Below are positions 32,256 to 40,369 of a stretch of 46,072 nucleotides of DNA, piece by piece. Each line of letters begins with the position of its first letter. Positions within the stretch are counted from its first letter, which is position 1. The stretch covers positions 1-46,072 of the forward strand of contig JACOXM010000005.1 in the NCBI GenBank assembly GCA_016176285.1. The letters run 5' to 3'. Source of the DNA: Candidatus Giovannonibacteria bacterium. GTDB taxonomy: Bacteria > Patescibacteriota > Minisyncoccia > JACPKW01 > UBA11713. The notes beneath the pieces are model-generated. The model had not been told where the DNA came from. It was given only the letters and a program-made list of their open reading frames with translations, and ran no database searches. A program made the position numbers and the translations under genes.

Positions 32256-32846
32256 ATGAAAAAACTAACTGAAGAAAGGACATTGGCGCTAATAAAGCCT
32301 GACGGCGTTAAGCGCGGCCTAGTGGGGGAAATTATACATAGGATAGAACAGCGCGGACTGAAAATCATCGCGCTTAAAATGATTAAGGCGACGGAGGAAC
32401 AAGTTACGGGGCATTACCCGAAAGATCAAGCCTGGATACGTCGCTTGGGGGAAAAATCACTCAAAACTTATGAAAAATACGGCATAGACCCCATAAAAGA
32501 GTTGGGTACGGACAATCCGGATGAAATAGGAAAAATGGTAAGAAGCTGGATAATCGAATATATGACTTCGGGGCCCATTGTAAAAATTGTTGTCGAAGGA
32601 GTGCACGCTATAGATATGGTAAGAAAATTATGCGGAAATACTTTGCCGAATTTAGCTGAAATGGGCACGATTCGAGGTGATTATTCGGTGGATTCTCCGG
32701 CTTTGGCAAATTCCGGAAAACGCGCCGTTCATAATCTTATTCACGCGTCAGAAACTCCGGAAGAATCCAGCCATGAACTTGACTACTGGTTCACTTCAGA
32801 GGAAATCCACGACTATAAGCGGGCCGAGGAGGATATAATGTTCTAA
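32256..32846 (+). CDS. ndk: nucleoside diphosphate kinase, long form
   Basis: Equilibrates NTP and NDP pools through a phosphohistidine. LALIKPDGVKRGLVGEIIHRIEQRGLKI is the classical N-terminus, MGTIRGDYSVDSP precedes the active site, and the phosphorylated His lies in NLIHASETPEES. At 196 aa it is about 45-50 residues longer than the usual 140-150. The extra residues are inserted around residues 50-80 (WIRRLGEKSLKTYEKYGID), a form seen in some archaea and CPR. It supplies dNTPs alongside the reductase further along. Confidence 0.93.
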   Translation: MKKLTEERTLALIKPDGVKRGLVGEIIHRIEQRGLKIIALKMIKATEEQVTGHYPKDQAWIRRLGEKSLKTYEKYGIDPIKELGTDNPDEIGKMVRSWIIEYMTSGPIVKIVVEGVHAIDMVRKLCGNTLPNLAEMGTIRGDYSVDSPALANSGKRAVHNLIHASETPEESSHELDYWFTSEEIHDYKRAEEDIMF

Positions 32847-32851
32847 TTGAA

Positions 32852-33256
32852 ATGCAGGAGTTTTTTAAGGTAGAGCCGAGATTTGTTCTGATATTTTTAC
32901 TTTTTATAGCCTTAATTCACAGCTGGGCGCTTTTAACTTCGGCCTATTTTTTTTATTGGTGGCTTGATATGGCAATGCATTTTATGGGCGGCCTATGGGT
33001 CGCGTTATGCGCATTTTTTGCGTTAAAAAAATATTCTCCGGCAGATTATGTCTTACTTGCGCTTTTATTGGGTGCGGCGGGTGTTTTGGGAATTCTTTGG
33101 GAATTTATGGAGTTTGGGCTGGATGTAATTTTCAATAGCGCTGTTTTCCAGGGCGACTTGATGGACACTTTATCTGACTTGTTTTTTGACCTTTTGGGCG
33201 GCGCAACTGCCTATCTTTTCATAATTTCCAAAAAGAACTCTATAATTAAAGAATGA
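32852..33256 (+). CDS. DUF2238-like membrane protein
   Basis: Four-helix membrane protein of 134 aa with conserved polar residues inside the membrane: WLDMAMHFMGGLW near residues 37-49, GILWEFMEFGLD near 79-90, and QGDLMDTLSDLFFDLLGGATAY near 98-119. These match the DUF2238/YjdJ-type pattern in which Asp, His and Glu recur in the helices. The function is not known. It lies 5 nt after ndk and overlaps the beta-CASP gene by 4 nt. Confidence 0.7.
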   Translation: MQEFFKVEPRFVLIFLLFIALIHSWALLTSAYFFYWWLDMAMHFMGGLWVALCAFFALKKYSPADYVLLALLLGAAGVLGILWEFMEFGLDVIFNSAVFQGDLMDTLSDLFFDLLGGATAYLFIISKKNSIIKE

Positions 33257-34599
33257 AAATTTCTTTTTTCGGCGGAGCGCAGGAAGTCACGGGGTCTTGT
33301 TTTCTTTTTGATTCCGGAAGTACAAAAGTTTTAATTGATTGCGGGCTTTTCCAATGCCCGAAATTTTGCGATGCCCGTTCCGATGCCCCATTTCCGTTTG
33401 ATCCGAAAGAAATATCCGCTGTTTTCGTAACCCATGCTCACATAGATCACACTGGGCGCATTCCCAAGCTGGCAAAAATGGGATTTAAGGGAAAAATTTT
33501 TTCTACATTGCCCACAAAAGATCTTGCAGAAATTATGCTGTCGGACAGTTTAGGGCTTCTGGAAAAGGAAGCGCTAAAACACGGAGTGCCTTTGATTTAT
33601 GAAGAAAAAGACATAAATTCATCAATGAGTTTATGGAAGGGAGTGCCATATGGAGAGGAGATATCCGCAGGAGATTTGAAAATAAAATTACGAGATTCGG
33701 GACATGTGCTGGGATCTTCCATGGTGGAAATTTTAGCTGGCGGGAAGAAAATTATTTTTACCGGGGACCTTGGGAATCCGCCCACGCCGCTTCTTAATGA
33801 TCCTGAAAAAGTTAAAGACGCCTCGGTGCTTGTAGTGGAGTCAACCTATGGGGATAGGGTTCACGAGGAAAGGGGAGAAAGAAAAATTATGCTCGAAAGA
33901 GCGATTGAGGAAACGGTTCATGAAAAAGGCGTTTTAATGATCCCAGCTTTTTCGCTCGAAAGGACGCAGGAGCTTTTGGCCGAGGTTGATGATTTATTGG
34001 ATACCGGGAAAATTCCAAGTGTGCCTATTTTTCTTGATTCCCCGCTGGCAATAAAGACAACTGCCATATACAAAAAATATGAAAGTTTTTTTAACAAAGA
34101 GGCGCACAAAAAAATAAAATCAGGCGACGATATTTTTCATTTCAAGGGCCTAAAGATGACTCTAACGACAGAAGAATCTAAAAGTATTAATGAAGTAGGG
34201 CCGCCGAAAATTATTATCGCGGGGTCGGGAATGTCTACCGGAGGGAGGATATTGCACCATGAAAAACGCTATCTTCCTGATCCGCATTCGACTTTGCTTA
34301 TGGTTGGCTATCAGGGCGCGGGGTCTATGGGGAGAATGCTCCAGGACGGAGCTAAGGAGGTTAGGATTCATGGCGAAATTGTTCCGGTTCGGGCAAAAAT
34401 TAGAACGCTTGGGGGTTATTCCTCGCATCCGGACCGGGATAAGCTTGTAGAATTCGTAGCCTCGAGCAAAGACACTCTGGAAAAAGTTTTTGCGACTCAC
34501 GGTGAACCTTCCTCAAGCCTCTTTTTTATTCAAAGGGTCCGCGATTATTTAGGTATTGAAGCTTTTGCCCCGCGTTACGGAGAAACGTACGAAATATGA
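33253..34599 (+). CDS. beta-CASP MBL-fold ribonuclease
   Basis: Predicted RNA-processing endo/exonuclease of the CPSF73/YSH1-like group. The MBL motif THAHIDHTGRIPKL is near residues 58-71, SGHVLGSSMVEI and FTGDLGN follow, and the beta-CASP part has VESTYGDR, IPAFSLERTQELL, SGMSTGGRILHH and the final GGYSSHPD and FATHGEPSSS. At 448 aa it is complete and has no KH domains. The TG of its TGA stop doubles as the extended -10 dinucleotide of the next gene. Confidence 0.93.
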   Translation: MKISFFGGAQEVTGSCFLFDSGSTKVLIDCGLFQCPKFCDARSDAPFPFDPKEISAVFVTHAHIDHTGRIPKLAKMGFKGKIFSTLPTKDLAEIMLSDSLGLLEKEALKHGVPLIYEEKDINSSMSLWKGVPYGEEISAGDLKIKLRDSGHVLGSSMVEILAGGKKIIFTGDLGNPPTPLLNDPEKVKDASVLVVESTYGDRVHEERGERKIMLERAIEETVHEKGVLMIPAFSLERTQELLAEVDDLLDTGKIPSVPIFLDSPLAIKTTAIYKKYESFFNKEAHKKIKSGDDIFHFKGLKMTLTTEESKSINEVGPPKIIIAGSGMSTGGRILHHEKRYLPDPHSTLLMVGYQGAGSMGRMLQDGAKEVRIHGEIVPVRAKIRTLGGYSSHPDRDKLVEFVASSKDTLEKVFATHGEPSSSLFFIQRVRDYLGIEAFAPRYGETYEI

Positions 34600-34605
34600 T
34601 AAAAT
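34597..34605 (+). promoter_or_regulatory. extended -10 box before the SLOG gene
   Basis: TGA-TAAAAT, where TGA is the stop of the beta-CASP gene. It ends 7 nt before the GTG at 34613 and supports that start. Confidence 0.55.
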
Positions 34606-34612
34606 TTATAAC

Positions 34613-35188
34613 GTGAAGCCATCTCCTCATTCTCATCTAAAATTTAAAATTTGCGTTTCCGGCGCCGCTGAAACGGGGCACTGCGGGGAGGAGGCGCTTG
34701 AAAAAGCGAAAGAACTTGGCAGAGAAATCGCCAGGCATAAATCCGTTCTAGTTACGGGAGCCACGACCGGCGTTCCTTATTGGGCATGTATTGGAGCGAA
34801 GGAGGAAAGAGGAATTTCAATAGGCCTTTCGCCCGCGAAAAACGAAAAAGAGCACGTCGAGGAATATAAATTACCCGTAGACTACATGGATATGATTGTT
34901 TATACGGGCTTCGGTTTTTCCGGAAGAAATTTATTACTGACTAGATCGGCGGACGCGGTAATATTCGGCTGCGGCAGGATGGGCACGATAAATGAATTTA
35001 CTATATCTTTCGAAGACGACAAGCCCATCGGAATTTTAAACGGTCCTTGGCAGACGGACGAACTGCTGGCGGAAATAGTGGAGCAAGCGCACCGCGGCCC
35101 GGGAAAAATTGTTTACGGGTCCGATCCGAAGCTTTTAGTTGAAAAAATCATTGAACTTATCCGCAAAGAAAAAGTTGTAGAAATATGA
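34613..35188 (+). CDS. SLOG/LOG-like Rossmann-fold protein
   Basis: Nucleotide-binding Rossmann protein of 191 aa resembling the TIGR00725/LYSDEC-like group. ICVSGAAETGHCGEEALEKAKELGREIA opens the fold; VTGATTGVPYWACIGAKEERGISIGLSPA is the second strand/loop. The phosphate-binding part reads GCGRMGTINEFTISFEDDKPIGIL, where Gly-rich and Glu residues match the PGGxGTxxE motif loosely. Ligand unknown; family members bind nucleotides or nucleotide-derived signals. The GTG start is supported by a -10 box 7 nt upstream. It overlaps the permease gene by 4 nt. Confidence 0.75.
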   Translation: MKPSPHSHLKFKICVSGAAETGHCGEEALEKAKELGREIARHKSVLVTGATTGVPYWACIGAKEERGISIGLSPAKNEKEHVEEYKLPVDYMDMIVYTGFGFSGRNLLLTRSADAVIFGCGRMGTINEFTISFEDDKPIGILNGPWQTDELLAEIVEQAHRGPGKIVYGSDPKLLVEKIIELIRKEKVVEI

Positions 35189-36309
35189 AAAAGATAATTG
35201 AGGGTTTCGGCCTTATGACGGGGATGATAATTGGCGCCGGCCTTTTTGCTCTTCCTTATGGATTTTCGAAGGCCCCGCTTCATTGGAATATTTTACTTCT
35301 TGTCGCGGTGTTTCTTCTTTCTTGGTTTTTGCACCTGCTTTTTGCGGGAATAATCTATATTACGCCCGGGAGGCACAGATTTCCCGGCTACGTAAAAAAA
35401 TATTTAGGACATAGGGCAGAAACGATCGCCGCCATATTTACGATTCTGAGTGCTTACGGCGTGATGCTTGTTTACGGGATCCTGGGTTCAATTTTTTTGG
35501 GAAATATTTTCCAAATAGATTTTATTTTAGCGGGAATTATATTTTTTGCGCTGGGAGGGCTTTTATTTCTCTTTTCCCTAGATACGATTGGGAAAGTTGA
35601 TTTTTATCTGACAGTTCTGCTCTTATTTTTTATAGTATTGATATCCTCTAAACTTTTCCCTGCGGTTAATATAAATAATTTTCATCCACCCGAAAATCCA
35701 ACCTGGTTTTTCTCATATGGAATATTGATTTTCGCATTCGGGGGATATTCTGCTCTTCCTGATCTGCGAGATATTTTTGGAGGCAATGGAGGCGCCATCT
35801 CTAAAAAAATTATTTTCTGGAGCCTCTTTGTTGCCGCAGTTTTTTACCTCATATTTATTATTTCTGTTCTGGGCGCGTCAGGCGGTGTTGTGAGCGAAGA
35901 TGCTATTTCTGGTTTAGGGGGCATAATCGGCCCTGCTGCCAAATTAATGGGTTCAATTATCGGCATTATAGCCGTATTCAGGTCCTACACGGTTTTCGGA
36001 GCAGATCTCAAACTGATGTTTACCTATGATTATAAATTATCAAAAAAGTCTTCGTGGCTGTTGTCTTTCCTCCCGCCTGTTACATTTTTTCTTTTGGGAT
36101 TAGTAAGCCTCGCGGATACGTTGAGCATTGTCGGTTCCGTGGGACTGGGAGTATTCGCAGTTTTTACTTTTCTCATGGTATATAAAAAGCGTAAAGAAAT
36201 TTCATCGTTTGTCGGCTTTAGGCCGCGAGGATGGCTTCTCTTTTTACTCGGAGCACTTTTTGTCTCCGGTGCCCTCTACGACATTATAAAAATATCTTTG
36301 TTGCCTTAA
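35185..36309 (+). CDS. aromatic/hydroxy amino acid permease-like transporter
   Basis: Secondary transporter of 374 aa with about 11 membrane helices. The N-terminus GLMTGMIIGAGLFALPYGFSKAP is the discontinuous first helix shared by the HAAAP (tryptophan/tyrosine) and related amino-acid permeases, and FFSYGILIFAFGGYSALPDLRD matches their sixth helix. This fits an organism likely unable to make most amino acids; the substrate is not determined. Its stop shares a base with the next start codon. Confidence 0.85.
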   Translation: MKKIIEGFGLMTGMIIGAGLFALPYGFSKAPLHWNILLLVAVFLLSWFLHLLFAGIIYITPGRHRFPGYVKKYLGHRAETIAAIFTILSAYGVMLVYGILGSIFLGNIFQIDFILAGIIFFALGGLLFLFSLDTIGKVDFYLTVLLLFFIVLISSKLFPAVNINNFHPPENPTWFFSYGILIFAFGGYSALPDLRDIFGGNGGAISKKIIFWSLFVAAVFYLIFIISVLGASGGVVSEDAISGLGGIIGPAAKLMGSIIGIIAVFRSYTVFGADLKLMFTYDYKLSKKSSWLLSFLPPVTFFLLGLVSLADTLSIVGSVGLGVFAVFTFLMVYKKRKEISSFVGFRPRGWLLFLLGALFVSGALYDIIKISLLP

Positions 36310-36926
36310 TGGAAAAGGGTGAAAAACTTTTAGAACTTAATAAAGAACTCGCTGCGAATCAGGAGCTTCCTTTATTTGGATCCGCGAACCTTGTTTTTGG
36401 GGAGGGGAGTGTGGATGCGAGCGTTTTGTTTATAGGCGAGGCCCCGGGTTTTCATGAGGATAAGCTCTCGCGGCCGTTTGTGGGGCAGGCGGGAAAGCTT
36501 TTAGATAAGCTTTTATCATCGATAAATTGGCCGCGTGAAAGCGTTTATATTACGAACATTGTTAAAAGGCGTCCTCCGGGGAACAGGGATCCGCTGCCCG
36601 ATGAAATAGAAGCTTACAAACCATATCTCGAAAAACAAATAAAAATTCTTTCTCCGAAATTGATTGCGACTCTTGGACGTTTTTCCATGAATTATTTTTT
36701 GCCTGATGCGAAAATTTCGCGCGATCATGGCGTTGCCCAATACGCCGGGGAGCATCTCATTATGCCGTTCTATCATCCCGCCGCAGCGCTCCGCTCGACC
36801 GCTGTTTTAAAAGAGCTCGAGTTGGATTTCAAAAAACTTCCAGATATCCTATTAAATCCCCCGCCTAGAAAAAACGACCATCCTCCGAAATCAGCGGAAG
36901 AAAATAAGCAGTCAAGTTTGTTTTAA
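36309..36926 (+). CDS. family 4 type uracil-DNA glycosylase lacking Fe-S cysteines
   Basis: Removes uracil from DNA. IGEAPGFHEDKLSRPFVGQAGKLLD (residues 42-66), TNIVKRRPPGNRDPLPDE (82-99) and FYHPAAALR (154-162) are the family 4 motifs. The protein contains no cysteine: the positions that carry the four cluster ligands in family 4 enzymes are A16, E19, R87 and A102. The C-terminus ends QSSLF, a good match to a sliding-clamp-binding motif. Start ATG 36309 gives 205 aa, the usual size; upstream frame is permease sequence. Confidence 0.88.
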   Translation: MEKGEKLLELNKELAANQELPLFGSANLVFGEGSVDASVLFIGEAPGFHEDKLSRPFVGQAGKLLDKLLSSINWPRESVYITNIVKRRPPGNRDPLPDEIEAYKPYLEKQIKILSPKLIATLGRFSMNYFLPDAKISRDHGVAQYAGEHLIMPFYHPAAALRSTAVLKELELDFKKLPDILLNPPPRKNDHPPKSAEENKQSSLF

Positions 36927-36932
36927 AAAAAT

Positions 36933-36990
36933 ACTCCTCTGCCAGTTTTTTGGAGCCAAGTGATTGGTGCCAAAGAATCGACAGAGGAGT
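36933..36990. other. long structured stem-loop after the glycosylase gene
   Basis: ACTCCTCTG (36933-36941) pairs perfectly with CAGAGGAGT (36982-36990). Inside a 4x4 loop, TTTTTTGG pairs with CCAAAGAA; after a 2x2 AG/TG step, CCAA-GTGA-TTGG closes with a GNRA-type tetraloop on the plus strand. On the minus strand the helix is followed by ATTTTTTT, so it could also terminate minus-strand transcripts. Confidence 0.6.
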
Positions 36991-37134
36991 GAATTAGAGA
37001 AACATATTTTTTTGTAAGGAGCTATAAAGATAACTTTACGAAAACCTTTTTACCCAAAATGCTTGCGAATGTTTTTTAAATTTTCGCCCAATAATTTGGA
37101 CGCATTTTGCACAGGCGTTTTTTAGGTCGAGACT

Positions 37135-37173
37135 TTCTCAAAGTTACCTATATATAGAGTAACAGATTGAGAA
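37135..37173 (+). promoter_or_regulatory. hairpin in the polX leader
   Basis: TTCTCAA pairs with TTGAGAA and, further in, GTTAC with GTAAC, across a TATATATA-rich loop. It ends just before the purine-rich ribosome site (GAAGAAGGG) and GTG start of polX. The 37000-37130 stretch is AT-rich with no gene that I can see. Confidence 0.45.
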
Positions 37174-37183
37174 GAAGGGCGTT

Positions 37184-38926
37184 GTGGATAATAATATAGT
37201 GGTGAACCAGGAAATAGCCAAAATCTTTTTTGAACTCGCTGAAATATATGGGATGGATGAGGTGCCCTTTAAGCCGCGCGCTTTTGAACGCGCTTCACAG
37301 TCCATCAACTCCCTAGATGAGGATGTTTCTGCGATATATAAGAAAGAAGGTATAAAAGGGTTAGAAAAGATTCCTGGCGTGGGCAGGGGGATTGCAGAGA
37401 GAATCGAAGAATACTTGAAAACAGGTAAAATGAAGGAATATGACAAATTAAAGAAAAAATTTCCGGTTGATATTTCGGGCCTTTCTGCCGTTGAGGGCGT
37501 CGGGCCGAAAATTATCAAGCTTTTGTATACCAGACTAAGGATAAAAAATGTCGCCGACCTCGAAAAAGCCGCAAAGGACGGGAAACTCCGGAAGCTTCCG
37601 CGTATGGGCGCCAAACTAGAGGTGAAAATATTAAAGGGACTCGAATTCAAAAAGGAAAATGGCAATCGCTTTTTGCTAGGGGAAATTCTACCGGTGGCGC
37701 GCAAGATTTGTGAACGTCTTTTAGAAATTAAAGGAGTTCACAAGGTTGAGATTGCGGGTTCGATTCGCAGAATGCAGGAAACGATTGGAGATTTGGATTT
37801 TCTGGTGATTTCAGAGAATCCTAATGAGGCTGCTGATTTTTTTGCATCTATGCCTGAAGTGGCGCATGTTTACGCGCACGGAAATACAAAAGTTTTAGTT
37901 CGGCTTCGTTCCGGAATTGATGCTGATTTGCGCGTAGTGCCCGGAGAATCTTTCGGCGCCGCTCTTCAGTATTTCACTGGCAATAAAGATCATAATGTGG
38001 AGGTTAGAAAAATTGCGATCAAGAATGGGTATAGCTTAAACGAATACGGACTAACTCGCGGAAAAAAAATAATTGCCTCAAAAACCGAAGAAGAAATTTA
38101 TGGAAAACTGGGAATGCCGCAGGTGCCGCCGCCGGAGATTCGCCTGAACAGGGGGGAAATCGAAGCGGCTTTCGCAAAGAAAATCCCGAAGTTAATTGGT
38201 TACGACGACTTGAGGGGAGATTTGCAAACACAAACTTCGTGGACTGACGGGAGTAATTCTATAGAGGAAATGGCGCGCGAGGCTATGAAGCTGGGGCATG
38301 AATATATTGCAATCACAGATCATACTAAATCACTTGCGATGACGGGAGGAGCGGACGAAAAAAAATTAATGAGACAGATGGCGGAAATAGATAGAATAAA
38401 TTCAAAACTCAAAAAGCAAAATTTAAAATTAACTGTTCTAAAAGGTGCTGAAGTAAATATTATGAAAGATGGTTCGCTCGATATATCGAATGAAGTTTTA
38501 AAAAAATTAGATGTCGTAGGCGCGGCGGTGCATTCGTATTTTAATTTGACGCGCGAAGAGCAGACCAAAAGAATTTTACGCGCGATGGAAAATCCGAACG
38601 TGGATATTATTTTTCATCCGACAGGACGAATTATAAATCGAAGGAAGCCTTATGAAGTTGATATTGAAGCAATAATTAAACAAGCAAAAAAAACTAAAAC
38701 GATTCTGGAAATTGACGCGCATCCGTGGAGGCTTGATTTAAAAGACGAGCATATCCGAATGGCGCGCGAAGCCGGTGTAAAAATGGTTATTGATACGGAT
38801 GCGCATTCCGTTTCGGAGATGCATTATCTTGAATACGGTATCGCGCAGGCGAGACGAGGATGGTGTGAGACAAAGGACATAATAAATACTTTGCCGCTCA
38901 AAGAATTTTTGAAGGCATTGAAATAG
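37184..38926 (+). CDS. polX: DNA polymerase X family protein with PHP domain
   Basis: Repair polymerase of 580 aa. The N-terminal lyase/HhH region (FKPRAFERASQSI, IPGVGRGIAERIEEYL, VEGVGPKII) comes first, then the palm with GSIRRMQETIGDLDF and DADLRVV supplying the catalytic aspartates, and YFTGNKDHNVEVRKIAIKNGYSLNEYGL. The PHP domain follows from about residue 340. Its first metal motif, normally HxH after GDL, reads Q348-T-Q350, while ITDHT, GAEVNI, AVHSYF, FHPTGR and DTDAHS are kept. Starts with GTG behind GAAGAAGGG. Confidence 0.93.
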   Translation: MDNNIVVNQEIAKIFFELAEIYGMDEVPFKPRAFERASQSINSLDEDVSAIYKKEGIKGLEKIPGVGRGIAERIEEYLKTGKMKEYDKLKKKFPVDISGLSAVEGVGPKIIKLLYTRLRIKNVADLEKAAKDGKLRKLPRMGAKLEVKILKGLEFKKENGNRFLLGEILPVARKICERLLEIKGVHKVEIAGSIRRMQETIGDLDFLVISENPNEAADFFASMPEVAHVYAHGNTKVLVRLRSGIDADLRVVPGESFGAALQYFTGNKDHNVEVRKIAIKNGYSLNEYGLTRGKKIIASKTEEEIYGKLGMPQVPPPEIRLNRGEIEAAFAKKIPKLIGYDDLRGDLQTQTSWTDGSNSIEEMAREAMKLGHEYIAITDHTKSLAMTGGADEKKLMRQMAEIDRINSKLKKQNLKLTVLKGAEVNIMKDGSLDISNEVLKKLDVVGAAVHSYFNLTREEQTKRILRAMENPNVDIIFHPTGRIINRRKPYEVDIEAIIKQAKKTKTILEIDAHPWRLDLKDEHIRMAREAGVKMVIDTDAHSVSEMHYLEYGIAQARRGWCETKDIINTLPLKEFLKALK

Positions 38927-38950
38927 GGGCTTCCTTTTTCGGATAAAAAA

Positions 38951-38959
38951 TGATATTAT
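38951..38959 (+). promoter_or_regulatory. extended -10 promoter for the 216-aa gene
   Basis: TGA-TATTAT with a likely leader of about 28 nt that includes AGGAGG at 38980-38985. Confidence 0.5.
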
Positions 38960-38993
38960 ATCCATCGAAGTAACTTTACAGGAGGTGTTAGAG

Positions 38994-39644
38994 ATGAACA
39001 ACGGTCTATATGCGTTGGAGTTTCTTAGGGACGGTAGAAGGTTTAGTGTGCCCGAAGAAAATAAGCGAGCTTTACGGGCATGCATTTCGGGAGGATGGGA
39101 AGAGGAGGAAACAAACTTGCCAATTGTTTTGACTGCCTATCTCAACGGGCCGGAACTCATGAAATATGGGTTGTCGTTTCGGCTTCGTTCGTTTCTGAGA
39201 AGTATCCCAAAGTGGATTCATTGGGACTCATTGACGTATTGCTTTGAGGTCCGAGACGGAACGAATTTGGATACTTGCCAGGCAGAAGTTTCCGATTTCA
39301 TGACCTATGGCGATGCGATCAGCTTGGCAAGAAAACGTTCCGGGGTAAAAACATTGTCGCCACGGCTGGTCACAATGTCTTTACGAAGGAGTTATTCTAA
39401 CGGCAATAAACCGGAACGTCTAGTGACTGATGAAGGAACTATTTATCTTTTTTTTGAAAATCCTGACGTTGGTATCCCGTTGGGTCGGGAAAAATTCATC
39501 CGGGTGGAGGTTAAAAGGCCGAGTGAACTTCGGCCTAGGCTGAATGGTTCTCTTGGACGTTTTCTGAGAGTTTTCGGTACCCAAGCCGTATCCAAGAAAA
39601 CCCAGGGATACCTTCGGATAAAAAGATACCTGGATTGTAAGTAA
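38994..39644 (+). CDS. 216-aa basic protein, unknown
   Basis: Not recognised. The product is soluble, rich in Arg (about 12 percent), with a Leu/Arg-rich stretch SFRLRSFLRSIPKWIHWDSL near residues 64-83, and no membrane segment. Its ATG follows a strong AGGAGG site by eight bases and it has its own extended -10 promoter and a following hairpin, so it is a single-gene unit. High Arg content and strong ribosome site differ from the AT-rich, tightly overlapped neighbours and may indicate an orphan or acquired gene. Confidence 0.6.
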   Translation: MNNGLYALEFLRDGRRFSVPEENKRALRACISGGWEEEETNLPIVLTAYLNGPELMKYGLSFRLRSFLRSIPKWIHWDSLTYCFEVRDGTNLDTCQAEVSDFMTYGDAISLARKRSGVKTLSPRLVTMSLRRSYSNGNKPERLVTDEGTIYLFFENPDVGIPLGREKFIRVEVKRPSELRPRLNGSLGRFLRVFGTQAVSKKTQGYLRIKRYLDCK

Positions 39645-39651
39645 TAAACAT

Positions 39652-39675
39652 AGCGTCTGGCTTCAGCCCGGCGCT
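39652..39675 (+). terminator. hairpin after the 216-aa gene
   Basis: AGCGTC-T-GG and CC-C-GGCGCT form a 9-step helix (one mismatch, one G-T) with a CTTCAG loop, followed by ATTAAAATTTT. Confidence 0.5.
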
Positions 39676-39708
39676 ATTAAAATTTTGGGTCGCGTAATAA
39701 AATGATTT

Positions 39709-40137
39709 ATGCCAGTTGAAAGGTCAGCCGGAGCGATAATTTTCCGAAAAACGCCGAAAGGACGCGAGTATTTATTGATTCAGCACCGCCCGCCTTATAA
39801 TCACTGGGATTTGGCAAAGGGTCATATCGAAAAAGGGGAAACGACAGAGGAAACGGTGAGAAGGGAAGTGAAAGAAGAAACGGGCCTTTCTAAAATAGAA
39901 ATAATTCCGGGCTTTAAGGAAACTGTAAAATATTTTGTGGGGAAGAAGGGAGAGAGGCATTTGAAATTCGTAGCATTTTTTCTTGCTGAGGCGGTAACCA
40001 AGCGCGTCAAAATTTCCTGGGAACATCAGGATCATAAATGGGCGCCATATGAAGAAGCATTTAAGCTAGCGACTTATCCCGATACTAAAAAATTAATACA
40101 AAAAGCGGATGAATTTATTCAAGAAAAAAGTTTTTAA
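39709..40137 (+). CDS. Nudix hydrolase
   Basis: Hydrolyses nucleoside diphosphates linked to another moiety. The full Nudix box [23 protein letters not shown] lies near residues 38-60, with the metal-binding REVKEE core. The N-terminal [33 protein letters not shown] resembles bis(5'-nucleosyl)-tetraphosphatase (Ap4A) hydrolases of the MutT type, and the C-terminal [17 protein letters not shown] supports that. At 142 aa it is complete. The substrate is not certain. It overlaps the next gene by 29 nt. Confidence 0.92.
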   Translation: MPVERSAGAIIFRKTPKGREYLLIQHRPPYNHWDLAKGHIEKGETTEETVRREVKEETGLSKIEIIPGFKETVKYFVGKKGERHLKFVAFFLAEAVTKRVKISWEHQDHKWAPYEEAFKLATYPDTKKLIQKADEFIQEKSF

Positions 40138-40363
40138 TATAGTTCGAAAAATTCCGAGGGGAGAAACGCTAATTTACAAAGATGTGGCTATTCGGGCCGG
40201 CTCACCCAAGGCTTTTCGAGCGGTCGGGAATATTTTAAATAAAAATTATGACCCTAAAATTCCATGCCATAGGGTTATCCGCTCGGACGGCAAGACAGGA
40301 GGGTACAATCGTGGTTTCCTGAACAAGAAATTGATTTTAAAAAATGAAGGAGCTATTCTTTAA
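40109..40363 (+). CDS. MGMT/Ogt-like DNA-binding domain protein
   Basis: The 84-aa product matches the C-terminal domain of O6-alkylguanine-DNA alkyltransferases: [38 protein letters not shown], then the active-site [18 protein letters not shown] with the acceptor cysteine. The N-terminal domain is absent, as in the Atl1/YbaZ group, but unlike those the catalytic Cys is kept. It could repair alkylated guanine or flag lesions. It begins inside the Nudix gene (29-nt overlap). Confidence 0.88.
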   Translation: MNLFKKKVFNIVRKIPRGETLIYKDVAIRAGSPKAFRAVGNILNKNYDPKIPCHRVIRSDGKTGGYNRGFLNKKLILKNEGAIL

Positions 40364-40369
40364 ATACAT

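Noticed and set aside
36926-37184. SRP 4.5S RNA or 6S RNA in the polX upstream gap
   Set aside because: The SRP domain IV consensus (GGAAGC...AGCA around a GNRA loop) and the long 6S bubble are absent; the stem-loop does not match either.
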